A stretch of 16,930 nt of DNA from Euryarchaeota archaeon UBA82 (GCA_002496635.1 DAKQ01000095.1:2846-19775); one strand, 5' to 3'; positions 1 to 8,026 are shown, counted from the first letter of the stretch. Made by a program: numbers and translations. Notes: a model not told the origin generated them from the sequence alone.

Positions 1-1068
1 GACCATTCAGATCATGATGACCATGGCGAGGATTTGATTTGGTATGATTGCGTCATGTTTGTCGCTGATTCCGCGCTTGAGTCAATCACTGAAAGCACAA
101 CATTTGACATGGTTTGGAATGGAAGCAATATAGATGATTACAATTGTGGAGAAGTTGTAAGCGAGTCGATGCAAAATCATGACTTTGGATCGGAAAATTC
201 AACAATGCCTCTTCATCTTATGTACGTAGACTGCGAGAATGTAGACGGAGAAGTGCTTTGTGAACACGGGTTTATAGATGTTCAAACGAACGCAGATGGA
301 AATGATGAACTGTGGAACATGGTCTGGGTAGATGAAGATAGTGAATGTGATGGTGGATTTAATAATACAACAAACATGTGTTCCGAATACATCGGATTAG
401 TACTGCTGTCAGACAATATTGCATTTATGATTACACATGAAGATGAAGATGCGCTATTTTACTATCAATACGATGAATCCACAGGAAGCGGTCTGATTAT
501 GCAAGTAACAGGTGATGATGACCATGATAGCGATGGCCCAATGATGGTTTGCTACGATATGAATACACATGAAGTTGACATGAGCATCGAATCTGAATCC
601 GATTGTGAAGCTGCAGGCCTTATGTGGACTGAGATGCGAGATGATGACCATTCTGGAGACCACGATGATGGAACACTCTACATCTCCATTGGAGAGGCAA
701 TGCTTCCATTTGAAGGCGATATGAGCGATTATACTATCGAACTTGCAACTTGTGAGAGCGATTACAACATGGAGACTGGAGAAGAAACCAAAGAATGCAC
801 TGCACAAATGACTGTTTCAATGACAGATGCTATGCTAGCGGGATCCTCTGTTATGTTCCATGATGCTGATTCATCAGGAACCATTAGCGATGGCGACATG
901 ATTCACGTCTCCGAAACCGTTGATGTTGAGTGGAGCGAAGTCCGCTTGTACTCATCAAGTGCTGATGCTTACAGTGACGAGAACCCAGTCTTTGAGGTGC
1001 CAGGATTCACTGGCGTTGTTGGAGTCCTAGCACTTCTTGGTGCAGCACTTCTTCGTCGCAAGGCCTGA
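1..1068 (+). CDS. Acidic surface protein with PGF-CTERM sorting signal (5' partial)
   Basis: The frame is open from the first base, so the gene begins upstream of the window; 355 codons are visible. No catalytic family is recognised. The protein is very rich in Asp and Glu and has several cysteines. Three His/Asp-rich stretches lie at visible codons 1-11, 172-179 and 214-224. An EF-hand-like loop, DADSSGTISDGD (codons 288-299), has acidic or polar residues at the calcium-ligand positions. The C-terminus has the archaeal sorting pattern: PGF (codons 334-336), a short hydrophobic helix, then LRRKA. In this family the tail is processed by an archaeosortase and the protein is lipid-anchored at the cell surface; no archaeosortase gene is in the window. 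The last ~127 residues are homologous to the end of the next gene. Role inferred: a surface-anchored, probably metal- or calcium-binding protein, function unknown. Confidence 0.85.
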   Translation, partial: DHSDHDDHGEDLIWYDCVMFVADSALESITESTTFDMVWNGSNIDDYNCGEVVSESMQNHDFGSENSTMPLHLMYVDCENVDGEVLCEHGFIDVQTNADGNDELWNMVWVDEDSECDGGFNNTTNMCSEYIGLVLLSDNIAFMITHEDEDALFYYQYDESTGSGLIMQVTGDDDHDSDGPMMVCYDMNTHEVDMSIESESDCEAAGLMWTEMRDDDHSGDHDDGTLYISIGEAMLPFEGDMSDYTIELATCESDYNMETGEETKECTAQMTVSMTDAMLAGSSVMFHDADSSGTISDGDMIHVSETVDVEWSEVRLYSSSADAYSDENPVFEVPGFTGVVGVLALLGAALLRRKA

Positions 1069-1070
1069 AG
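958..1070 (+). repeat. Copy 1 of a 113-bp direct repeat encoding the PGF-CTERM tail
   Basis: This stretch aligns without gaps to 3180-3292. I count 13 mismatches in 113 positions (about 88% identity), mostly at third codon positions. It encodes the end of the surface domain and the whole sorting tail, and runs through the stop codon. The upstream parts of the two genes are much more diverged. Confidence 0.9.
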
Positions 1071-1140
1071 TCGTTTGCAAAGTACACAATAGCGTGCCTG
1101 TAATGGCGTAATGCTCGGGGTTGCGAAGCCTTTGAGAGTC

Positions 1141-1172
1141 ACATGTGAGTATTTTATACACTCCCAACATGT
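1141..1172. repeat. Imperfect inverted repeat flanking the TATA box
   Basis: ACATGTGAGT (1141-1150) and ACTCCCAACATGT (1160-1172) form an imperfect dyad: ACATGT at both outer ends and GAGT/ACTC inside, with three extra bases in the right arm. It brackets the TATA-like element, the usual position for an archaeal repressor or activator site. No regulator is identified. Confidence 0.35.
1152..1159 (+). promoter_or_regulatory. TATA box of the lipoprotein gene, leaderless geometry
   Basis: TTTTATAC is centred about 26 bases before the ATG at 1182. Archaeal TATA boxes usually sit about 25-30 bases before the transcription start, so the mRNA probably begins at or next to the start codon. No Shine-Dalgarno sequence precedes this ATG, which agrees with leaderless initiation. 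The rest of the 113-base gap (1069-1181) shows nothing else I recognise. Confidence 0.6.
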
Positions 1173-1181
1173 AGACGTTGC

Positions 1182-3290
1182 ATGAAGAAGTCAATTACGC
1201 TGTTTCTCATAGCCACCCTCCTGCTTGCAGGTTGTACTGAACTGGTCAACGAAGACGAGGAGATTGAGCTCAATGAAGAGATTGCTCTCGAAAAGATCAA
1301 TGATGTCATTAACCCATCTGAAGGGAACGGTTGGGGAATGACCTACACCTATGACATGGTGGTGTACGATACCGATCTCGATGAGAATGGAGAAGTGATT
1401 TACAATGAGGCGACAAACGTCTTCACAGTCACACAAGCAATGTCTGAGGATGGAATTCATCTTGCAGTAGAAATTACAACCACTTCCCCAGAAACAAACG
1501 ATATCCCTGTTTCGATTTATCAAGATTGGACGCAAGTTGAAAATACAATCTACATTTCCACTGCGATGGAAATGCCAGAAACGAATCTTGAATCTATGTC
1601 CGAAGAAGATGCTGCGATGTACAATTCAGTTCTCGATACCATAACAGATGTGAAAATGGCCTCTGCACTCGACCATAGAGAAGTTACTGCTCTAATGAAT
1701 TCTGACGATTATGATGACCCTGAAAGCAGCATTGAAATTGACGAGATTCTTGCAATCATGGAAATGGTGGTTGACTGTGCCGAGCTAACTCCAATGGATG
1801 ATGAAGATGATTTGATTATGTTTTACTCTGAAATGACATTTGAAGGCGATTGCATCTCCTCACTTGAACAGGAGGAAGATCGAGAAGATGAAAATCGAGA
1901 GGATGACATTCAGGAAGTCTTCTGGACCTTTTATCGAGATATGGAATTCTGTGATCAGAACAACGACAATAATGTGACTTATACAGAATTAGATCGCTGT
2001 GTTTCAACAGACTTAGATAACGATGGTTTTGTTTTCTCCACAGACGATATGTTGCTGTATGGACAGTTCAATATCTCCGATCAAAATGACGATGAAATGC
2101 TTGATGAAGACGAATATACGAATCTCTCTGAGATTCTCAATGAAGGTTTCCAACTTAGCGGCGGTCAAATTGGCTATAGATACTACTTTGACGAGGAGGA
2201 CAATAATGAGGAAATCACGCAGGAAGACTGTGAACGTCGAGGAGGGTCTTGGTCAGAAGAACGCAGTGCATGTTCCTTTGAAGAAGATCGTGAAGAGGAA
2301 CCAGAATTTACTGGCTACTGGGTGAGTTATGAAACCGCTAATTGGTCCTGTAATTGGGAAGATACTGCAGACCCAGGGGAAGATTATACCTCTTATTATT
2401 GGAGTTGTAATGACATCCGTGACCCACCAGAAGATACTGGAGACAATGATTGGTATTATTGTGAATATTATGATGATATTGCAACCCATTATTGTACTAA
2501 TGGATTTGGTAGTCGAGGCACAGACGAAAACGGGGAATGGGGCAACTCAGCATCATTTACTCATTGGCGCGACGGTGGCGACCCGAGGGATGTAGAAGAT
2601 GATGAGGAGGATGAACAAAGGAGCGAAGACACTTCAACAGTGCGAATTGAATTTGCATTCAATAAAGAGGGAGATATCGAGTTCATGCGATATCACATGT
2701 ACGATGATGAATGGATGACATTCTCCTTCTTGAGCGATTCTGAGATTAAGGAAGTGGTCACGGCGACCAACGATGGAGAAATTGCTGCTTTACCATTTGT
2801 AGTTGAATCCATGCATGACGATGAGGATTGGGAGAGCAATGTATTGCATTCAGAGCACGGCAATGAATGGGTCATTGCGTCCAATCTTGATATTGCTTAC
2901 CTTCCATTTGAAGGTGATATGAACGATTACAAAATTGAACTCAGTATGTGTTCAGAAGAAGGCGAACGGAGTGAAGATGATTCTGAAGAGTCCCCTGAAT
3001 CAGAAGAGGATTGCAGTGGTTTGATGAGCATCCTTATTTCAGATGCAATGAATAACGATGAAGATGATGATATTACCTTCCATGATAATGATAATTCAGG
3101 AACTCTAAGTATTGGAGACATGATTTCTGTGTCTGGAGACGTTGAGGGTGAATGGAATACTGTTCGTCTTTATTCAATCAGCGCTGATGCTTACAGTGAC
3201 GAGAACCCTGTGTTCGAAATGCCTGGATTCACTGGTGTCATTGGAGTTCTAGCACTTCTTGGTGCAGCACTTCTTCGCCGCAAGGCTTGA
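1182..3290 (+). CDS. EF-hand-containing lipoprotein with C-terminal PGF-CTERM signal
   Basis: This 702-residue secreted acidic protein is of unknown function. The N-terminus is a lipoprotein signal: two lysines, a hydrophobic core and lipobox LAGC with Cys18. Residues 20-250 match no family I know. Three canonical calcium loops follow, at 258-269 (DQNNDNNVTYTE), 277-288 (DLDNDGFVFSTD) and 300-311 (DQNDDEMLDEDE). Their spacing of 19 and 23 residues is closer to dockerin-type repeats than to paired EF-hands. A Cys/Trp/Tyr-rich segment spans about 350-450. A fourth loop, DNDNSGTLSIGD, is at 635-646. The end carries PGF (from residue 681), a hydrophobic helix and LRRKA. Having both an N-terminal lipobox and PGF-CTERM is unusual, since either could anchor the protein. 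It is paralogous to the preceding gene over the last ~135 residues. The start is supported by the signal peptide and the TATA spacing. Confidence 0.88.
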   Translation: MKKSITLFLIATLLLAGCTELVNEDEEIELNEEIALEKINDVINPSEGNGWGMTYTYDMVVYDTDLDENGEVIYNEATNVFTVTQAMSEDGIHLAVEITTTSPETNDIPVSIYQDWTQVENTIYISTAMEMPETNLESMSEEDAAMYNSVLDTITDVKMASALDHREVTALMNSDDYDDPESSIEIDEILAIMEMVVDCAELTPMDDEDDLIMFYSEMTFEGDCISSLEQEEDREDENREDDIQEVFWTFYRDMEFCDQNNDNNVTYTELDRCVSTDLDNDGFVFSTDDMLLYGQFNISDQNDDEMLDEDEYTNLSEILNEGFQLSGGQIGYRYYFDEEDNNEEITQEDCERRGGSWSEERSACSFEEDREEEPEFTGYWVSYETANWSCNWEDTADPGEDYTSYYWSCNDIRDPPEDTGDNDWYYCEYYDDIATHYCTNGFGSRGTDENGEWGNSASFTHWRDGGDPRDVEDDEEDEQRSEDTSTVRIEFAFNKEGDIEFMRYHMYDDEWMTFSFLSDSEIKEVVTATNDGEIAALPFVVESMHDDEDWESNVLHSEHGNEWVIASNLDIAYLPFEGDMNDYKIELSMCSEEGERSEDDSEESPESEEDCSGLMSILISDAMNNDEDDDITFHDNDNSGTLSIGDMISVSGDVEGEWNTVRLYSISADAYSDENPVFEMPGFTGVIGVLALLGAALLRRKA

Positions 3291-3292
3291 AG
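3180..3292 (+). repeat. Copy 2 of the 113-bp direct repeat encoding the PGF-CTERM tail
   Basis: This is the partner of 958-1070. The only amino-acid changes are Val to Met just before PGF and Val to Ile in the hydrophobic helix; the other differences are silent. The copies are about 2.2 kb apart in the same orientation. Confidence 0.9.
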
Positions 3293-3314
3293 CCGACCGT
3301 TTGAAGCCAAGGGT

Positions 3315-4823
3315 ATGAGCGAAGTACCCGAAGGGTTGAATTTGGCACTCCCCACTAGGGGAATGCCAAGGCCTTCGGTGACCTTGACGCTCACACGCGA
3401 TGGTACAGATGGGGTCGAAGTTCTCTTGGGACGGCGATCAGAAACAATGAGGGCGTTTCCAGGATACTGGGCATTCCCAGGCGGTGGTGTGTCTCGTTCA
3501 GACAAAGAAGCGACACGATTCATTTCAAACAATTCAGGAGCTCAAGATTCTGCCATTGTTGCTGTTGTTCGTGAAATGTCAGAGGAGCTTGGTGTCGTCC
3601 CATCTGGAAATGCTTTGCAACCTGTTGATTCATCACTTCGAGAACAAATTCTTTCTGATAAGAAGGCTTTCTTAGATGCGATATCAAGTGACCGAATTGT
3701 AACTGATACGTCCTGTTTACGACACATTTCAAGTCGTACAACTCCACCATTTGGCCCGGTTCAATTTGAAAACACATTCTTTCACCTTCACATCGGAGCG
3801 AATGATTTCATGCCTTCCTTGGAACTTCAAACCGAATTTACTGCATTCGAGTGGATGAAACCTCATGATATGATTCTTCGTTGGTCTCGACATGAAATCC
3901 GAGTTGCCCCACCAGTCGTCACCCTTTTGATGGAACTCGATCGTACTTTGAAGCGGTATGGTGGAGATATGATTCAAACTGCTGAGGATTTACAGCGGCG
4001 GCAGCCAGGACGTCGATCGATTCTCTTTGCCTATGGTGTCGAAGTCGTTCCTGTAAAAACTGCAACACTTCCTCCAGCAGACCATACCAACGCATATCTT
4101 GTTGGCGATCCTGAAGGCGAATTTGTTCTGGTCGACCCTGCCTGCCATATGAGAGAAGGAATGGAAGAATTAGCAGAAGCAGTTGACAGGCACAAAGGTG
4201 AATTAGTTGCCTTGCTGTTCACTCACTCTCATGGTGACCATATTGGAGATATGGATTTGCTCAGAGAAGCTTTTGATGTGCCTATTTGGGGAAGTAAATA
4301 TACTTCGAAAACCGTTGCATGTGAACGTATCCTGAACGATGGCGACATACTTCAACTTGGAAAACAGGAATGGACTGTTCTCATTACACCAGGCCACCAT
4401 CCAGGCCACGTTTGTCTCTCATCACCAGCAGGAATTGTTGCAGGAGACATGGTGGCTGGAATTGGAACCATCTTGATCCCTCCGGGCACTGGCGATATGG
4501 ATGTTTACATTGAGCAACTCGAGCGGCTACGAGAGTTGAATCCTCACCTCTTATTCCCAAGCCATGGCCCTGTTATTCCGTTGCCAGAACGTACTCTGTC
4601 ATACTACATCAAGCATCGAAAACAACGCCATCAAAAAGTGCTCGACGCTGTGGAATATGGGCACAAGACAATTTCAGCCATTACTACTATGGCTTACTCA
4701 GATTCACCAGATGCACACCCTGGTCTTGCTCAAGACCAAACCCTTGCGCATCTACTTTCACATGAACGAATGGGGCTTGTTGAGCAACAATCGAATGGAT
4801 GGAACCTAAAAGGAGTTGAATGA
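3315..4823 (+). CDS. Nudix hydrolase / metallo-beta-lactamase fusion with winged-helix tail
   Basis: This 502-residue protein joins two hydrolases. Residues 20-215 are a Nudix domain. Its box is split: the FPGGG segment (54-58) is separated by a long insertion from REMSEELGV (86-94). Such an insertion is known from NUDT19/RP2-type enzymes, related to CoA diphosphatases, so a CoA or acyl-CoA substrate is a guess. Residues 240-430 are a metallo-beta-lactamase domain with HSHGDH (304-309), TPGHHPGH (358-365), GD with Asp378, and PSHG with His417; a two-metal site looks complete. Residues 430-500 resemble the winged-helix tail of LACTB2-like proteins. The gene starts 24 bases after the lipoprotein stop. 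An ATG at 3363 also precedes the Nudix domain but would remove 16 residues. The stop TGA directly precedes the next ATG. Domain calls are firm; substrates are unknown. Confidence 0.9.
   Translation: MSEVPEGLNLALPTRGMPRPSVTLTLTRDGTDGVEVLLGRRSETMRAFPGYWAFPGGGVSRSDKEATRFISNNSGAQDSAIVAVVREMSEELGVVPSGNALQPVDSSLREQILSDKKAFLDAISSDRIVTDTSCLRHISSRTTPPFGPVQFENTFFHLHIGANDFMPSLELQTEFTAFEWMKPHDMILRWSRHEIRVAPPVVTLLMELDRTLKRYGGDMIQTAEDLQRRQPGRRSILFAYGVEVVPVKTATLPPADHTNAYLVGDPEGEFVLVDPACHMREGMEELAEAVDRHKGELVALLFTHSHGDHIGDMDLLREAFDVPIWGSKYTSKTVACERILNDGDILQLGKQEWTVLITPGHHPGHVCLSSPAGIVAGDMVAGIGTILIPPGTGDMDVYIEQLERLRELNPHLLFPSHGPVIPLPERTLSYYIKHRKQRHQKVLDAVEYGHKTISAITTMAYSDSPDAHPGLAQDQTLAHLLSHERMGLVEQQSNGWNLKGVE
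4811..4815 (+). promoter_or_regulatory. Shine-Dalgarno site for the VAT1-like gene
   Basis: AGGAG lies 8 bases before the ATG at 4824, inside the last codons of the fusion gene. It supports that start and points to translation from a polycistronic mRNA. Confidence 0.75.
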
Positions 4824-5846
4824 ATGCCATATAGAGTTGTAATTACGAAACCTGGATCTCCATCAGTCCTAGATATCCAAGATATTGAGATTCCAATTCC
4901 AGAGAAAAATGAAGTCTGTATTCGGGTTCATTTTGCTGGGATTAACTTCGCAGATACACTCATGCGTATGGGCTTCTATCAACCAAGACCGCCGTTTCCA
5001 TTTACCCCAGGCTACGAAGTTAGTGGAGTCATCCATGCGCTAGGAAGTGATGTTGAAGGATTCCAAGTTGGACAACGAGTTGTAGGGATGATGAGAACTG
5101 GAGGACAAGCAACTCATGTTGTTACTGAAGTCAATCGAGTCATTCCCATTCCTGATGAAATGACGCTAGAGGCTGCTGCATCAATGCCAGTCACCTACAT
5201 CACAGCACATCACATGCTTCACCATCTTGGAAATCTAAAACCAACTGATTCGGTTCTAATTCACGGTGGTGGCGGAGGGGTTGGAACTGCAGCTCTTCAA
5301 CTCTGCAAATGGGCGGGAGTTGCCAATGTGTGGTCAACTGCATCTTCAGCCAAAGCAGATATTATTCAGTCGTACGGAGCGACTGCAATCGATCGACACA
5401 ACGAAGATTTTGTAGAACTGATCAAGAAAGCAACTGATGGAAAAGGCGTTGATCATATTCTTGACCCAATTGGTGGCGAACATCTCAAGCGAAGCCTATC
5501 TGTTCTAGCACATGGTGGAAAATTATACACCTACGGCATGTCTTCAGCAGCTCCTTCCTCAAAGCGTTCTCTTCTCAAAGCGTTCTCTGCATTTAGGAAA
5601 CGCCCTCGTTTCGATCCAATGAAAATGATGTCTCGAAATCAAGGCGTCTTCGGTGTCCATATGGGTACGTGGCCTGATGAAGATGTCATGACAGAACAGA
5701 TGGAACGCATTGTCAATGGAATTAAAGAAGGAGTTCTTACTCCTATAATTGATTCAGTGTTTAAAGCACGTGATGTTGCAAAGGCTCACCAATACATACA
5801 TGATGGAAAAAACATAGGTAAAGTGTTGTTACGTTTTGAAGAATAG
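4824..5846 (+). CDS. VAT1-like zinc-independent MDR quinone oxidoreductase
   Basis: This 340-residue protein belongs to the medium-chain dehydrogenase/reductase superfamily, quinone oxidoreductase branch. These enzymes use NADPH to reduce quinones or enones in the cytoplasm. An N-terminal GroES-like domain contains AGINFADTLMRMG (38-50) and TPGYEVSG (61-68). The nucleotide-binding domain has a glycine-rich loop, GGGGGVG (148-154). The LDPIGG (213-218), YGM (237-239) and C-terminal IDSV and NIGKVLL segments resemble VAT1-like proteins more than classical quinone oxidoreductase QorA. The cysteine cluster of zinc alcohol dehydrogenases is absent. The ATG abuts the upstream stop with no spacer, so the two genes are translationally linked. 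The substrate is not predictable. Confidence 0.9.
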   Translation: MPYRVVITKPGSPSVLDIQDIEIPIPEKNEVCIRVHFAGINFADTLMRMGFYQPRPPFPFTPGYEVSGVIHALGSDVEGFQVGQRVVGMMRTGGQATHVVTEVNRVIPIPDEMTLEAAASMPVTYITAHHMLHHLGNLKPTDSVLIHGGGGGVGTAALQLCKWAGVANVWSTASSAKADIIQSYGATAIDRHNEDFVELIKKATDGKGVDHILDPIGGEHLKRSLSVLAHGGKLYTYGMSSAAPSSKRSLLKAFSAFRKRPRFDPMKMMSRNQGVFGVHMGTWPDEDVMTEQMERIVNGIKEGVLTPIIDSVFKARDVAKAHQYIHDGKNIGKVLLRFEE

Positions 5847-5852
5847 GAGGGG
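5845..5852 (+). promoter_or_regulatory. Strong Shine-Dalgarno site for rqcH
   Basis: AGGAGGGG overlaps the stop codon of the oxidoreductase gene and ends 5 bases before the ATG at 5858. This is near-ideal spacing and fixes the rqcH start. Confidence 0.85.
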
Positions 5853-5857
5853 TTGAA

Positions 5858-8026
5858 ATGAAGGCATCAATGACTGGATTTGACGTTCGTGCTGTTTCGC
5901 AGGAACTCAATTCATGGGCGGGAGCCTATGTCAAGAAAGCCTACATGCCTCATTACGAACAAATCGTTCTTCGAATCAATCCAAAAGAATCTGATCAATT
6001 TGATTTGGTCATTGTTCGTGGACAACGCGTATACACTTCACAGAGAGATCGTCCAATGCCAATGACGCCCCCTCCGTTTGCTATGGTTCTGCGAAAACAT
6101 CTCAAAAATGCTCGATTGACAGGTGTTGAACAACTTGGATTTGATAGGGTTCTTCTGTTTAGATTTGATACAAAACATGGCAAACGCTCTCTAAGTGTTG
6201 AATTATTTAGAGATGGGAACGTCATTTTGATGGATGAAGAGGATGTCATTATTCAGCCCCTTACTCATGCGAGTTATGCTGGACGGACCATCAAGAAGGG
6301 AGAAGTGTATATTCCTCCACCTGCTGCAGTAGACCCTTACACGTTAACCCCTGATGTGATCAGCGATATCTTCTCGGATTCAGATCGTGACTTGGTTTCA
6401 ACTCTTGGAGGTAAAATTAACCTCGGTGGCGTGTATGCAAATGCTGTATGTGAACATGCAGGTCTTGAGCCAAACAGTTCAACTACAGATGCAAATGCAG
6501 GTGTCGTTCATGGCTCTTTGACACATTTCTTGAATGAATTGAAATCTTCAAAACAAGGCTATCTTATTGTAAAACCGAATGAAGAACATTCTGCTGAAGC
6601 GCTACAAACAATCGCTTCTACCAAAGAGCATGATGCTGCAGCAAATGCGGTGATTCGAGAAACCGCAAAAGAAGCAACACCTCTCTTATTACCATCTCAT
6701 TCAACGTCAATATACATTGAATATCCAACACTCACTTCGACCATTGATGCCTGGAAAGGTCATCATGATGCAAATGCATTAGCACGACGTGAGCGAGAAA
6801 AACTCGATGCTGCTGCACCAGGACGAGGACATTCAACAAATGTAGAACGGCTTGAGCGTCGGTTGAAACAGCAAGAAAAGGCGCTGGAAGGATTTGCAAA
6901 GAAGATTGAGAAACAACAAGCGATTGGACACGCGATTCAATCCAATTGGACGCATGTTGAAACGATTTTACAACAAGCAAATGAAGCACTTGAAACAAAG
7001 GGATGGGAAGCAATTCTCTCTGGATTAAAGGAAAATCCATGGGTTGATTCTGGCAATCCTGCAGATCGCACGATGATGGTTCGTCTTCCAGATGAAAATG
7101 GAGAACCTGGAAAGGTTTTCACGCTCTCTCTTGATGAAACAGTGCACCAAAATGCACAACGATATTTCGAATCGGCTCGTAAACAGAAGGACAAAACCAC
7201 TGGAGCGACAGCAGCCTTGGCAGATACAAAGGTAGAATTCAAACGAGCACAAAAGAAAGAAGCAAAACAACAAGCGAGTGGACGGCTTCAAACAGTTCGT
7301 AGAAGTAAACGTCTGTGGTTCGAGCAGCACCGTTGGAGCATCATATCTGGAGGCCATTTATTGGTTGGAGGAAAAGATGCGAAAGGGAATGATGCAATTG
7401 TCAAGAAACATCTTTCTGGAGGAGACATGTATCTTCACGCTGATCTTCATGGTGCACCAAGTTGCAGTCTACGAGCAACACAAGGCTTTGCAATTGATGA
7501 GGACCCATTTGGACAACTTCCACCTGGCGTTGCTTCCTATCGAATCGTCGATAAACTCGGAGACGAGCGAATCACAGATGAGAAATTGGAGGAAGCTGCT
7601 ACTCTCGCTCTTTGTTGGAGTCGAGCATGGAATGGTGGAGGCGCTCATGGAACCGTTTTCGCTGTAAAGCCTGCTCAAGTTTCCAAGTCCGCACAGACGG
7701 GTGAATATGTTGGTAAGGGCGCATTTATTGTTCGTGGTCAACGTCAATGGTTCAAGGATTTAGATGTTCAAATGGCCGTTGGACTTGTTGCTATCAATGG
7801 GGTGCCATTGCTACTTGGAGGTACCGTTTCGACCATCAAAGAACGGTGTGAACGGTATGCAGTCCTTTCACCAGGAAGGACGAAAAAGGAAGCATTAGCA
7901 AATCGAATCTACAAAGCAACTGGATTACGAACTGATGACATCTTATCAATTCTTCCAGGACCTTCTGAGATCATTGAAGACATTGGTATATTCAGTCCAT
8001 TCCGTCAAGAGATGGAAGAAGAGTAA
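5858..8026 (+). CDS. rqcH: RqcH / NFACT-family ribosome quality-control protein
   Basis: This 722-residue protein is the archaeal member of the Rqc2/Tae2/RqcH (NFACT) family. The family binds large ribosomal subunits carrying stalled peptidyl-tRNA and directs C-terminal tailing of the nascent chain (alanine tails in bacteria; the archaeal reaction is less certain). The NFACT-N domain (1-240) holds the Asp-Arg pair D96-R97 in GFDR, matching residues needed for tailing in characterised members, and VELFRDGNVIL (114-124). Coiled-coil segments lie near 308-365 and 435-485. The NFACT-R domain (about 490-630) carries SGGHLLVGGKDAKGND and HADLHGAPS (527-535), then TGEYVGKGAFIVRG (614-627). The length is typical of the archaeal family. 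It is the third gene of a close-packed run, and its stop codon abuts the stop of the convergent peptidase gene with no spacer. Confidence 0.95.
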   Translation: MKASMTGFDVRAVSQELNSWAGAYVKKAYMPHYEQIVLRINPKESDQFDLVIVRGQRVYTSQRDRPMPMTPPPFAMVLRKHLKNARLTGVEQLGFDRVLLFRFDTKHGKRSLSVELFRDGNVILMDEEDVIIQPLTHASYAGRTIKKGEVYIPPPAAVDPYTLTPDVISDIFSDSDRDLVSTLGGKINLGGVYANAVCEHAGLEPNSSTTDANAGVVHGSLTHFLNELKSSKQGYLIVKPNEEHSAEALQTIASTKEHDAAANAVIRETAKEATPLLLPSHSTSIYIEYPTLTSTIDAWKGHHDANALARREREKLDAAAPGRGHSTNVERLERRLKQQEKALEGFAKKIEKQQAIGHAIQSNWTHVETILQQANEALETKGWEAILSGLKENPWVDSGNPADRTMMVRLPDENGEPGKVFTLSLDETVHQNAQRYFESARKQKDKTTGATAALADTKVEFKRAQKKEAKQQASGRLQTVRRSKRLWFEQHRWSIISGGHLLVGGKDAKGNDAIVKKHLSGGDMYLHADLHGAPSCSLRATQGFAIDEDPFGQLPPGVASYRIVDKLGDERITDEKLEEAATLALCWSRAWNGGGAHGTVFAVKPAQVSKSAQTGEYVGKGAFIVRGQRQWFKDLDVQMAVGLVAINGVPLLLGGTVSTIKERCERYAVLSPGRTKKEALANRIYKATGLRTDDILSILPGPSEIIEDIGIFSPFRQEMEEE

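Noticed and set aside
34-1068. A TTG at position 34 as the start of the first surface protein
   Set aside because: The frame is open to base 1 and the upstream codons encode the same His/Asp-rich type of sequence seen later in the protein, so the gene is simply cut by the window edge.
5765-5775. Other CACGTG sites (here, near 8638 and near 15334) as part of a regulon
   Set aside because: These lie inside coding sequence, and a few occurrences of a 6-mer are expected by chance in 17 kb.
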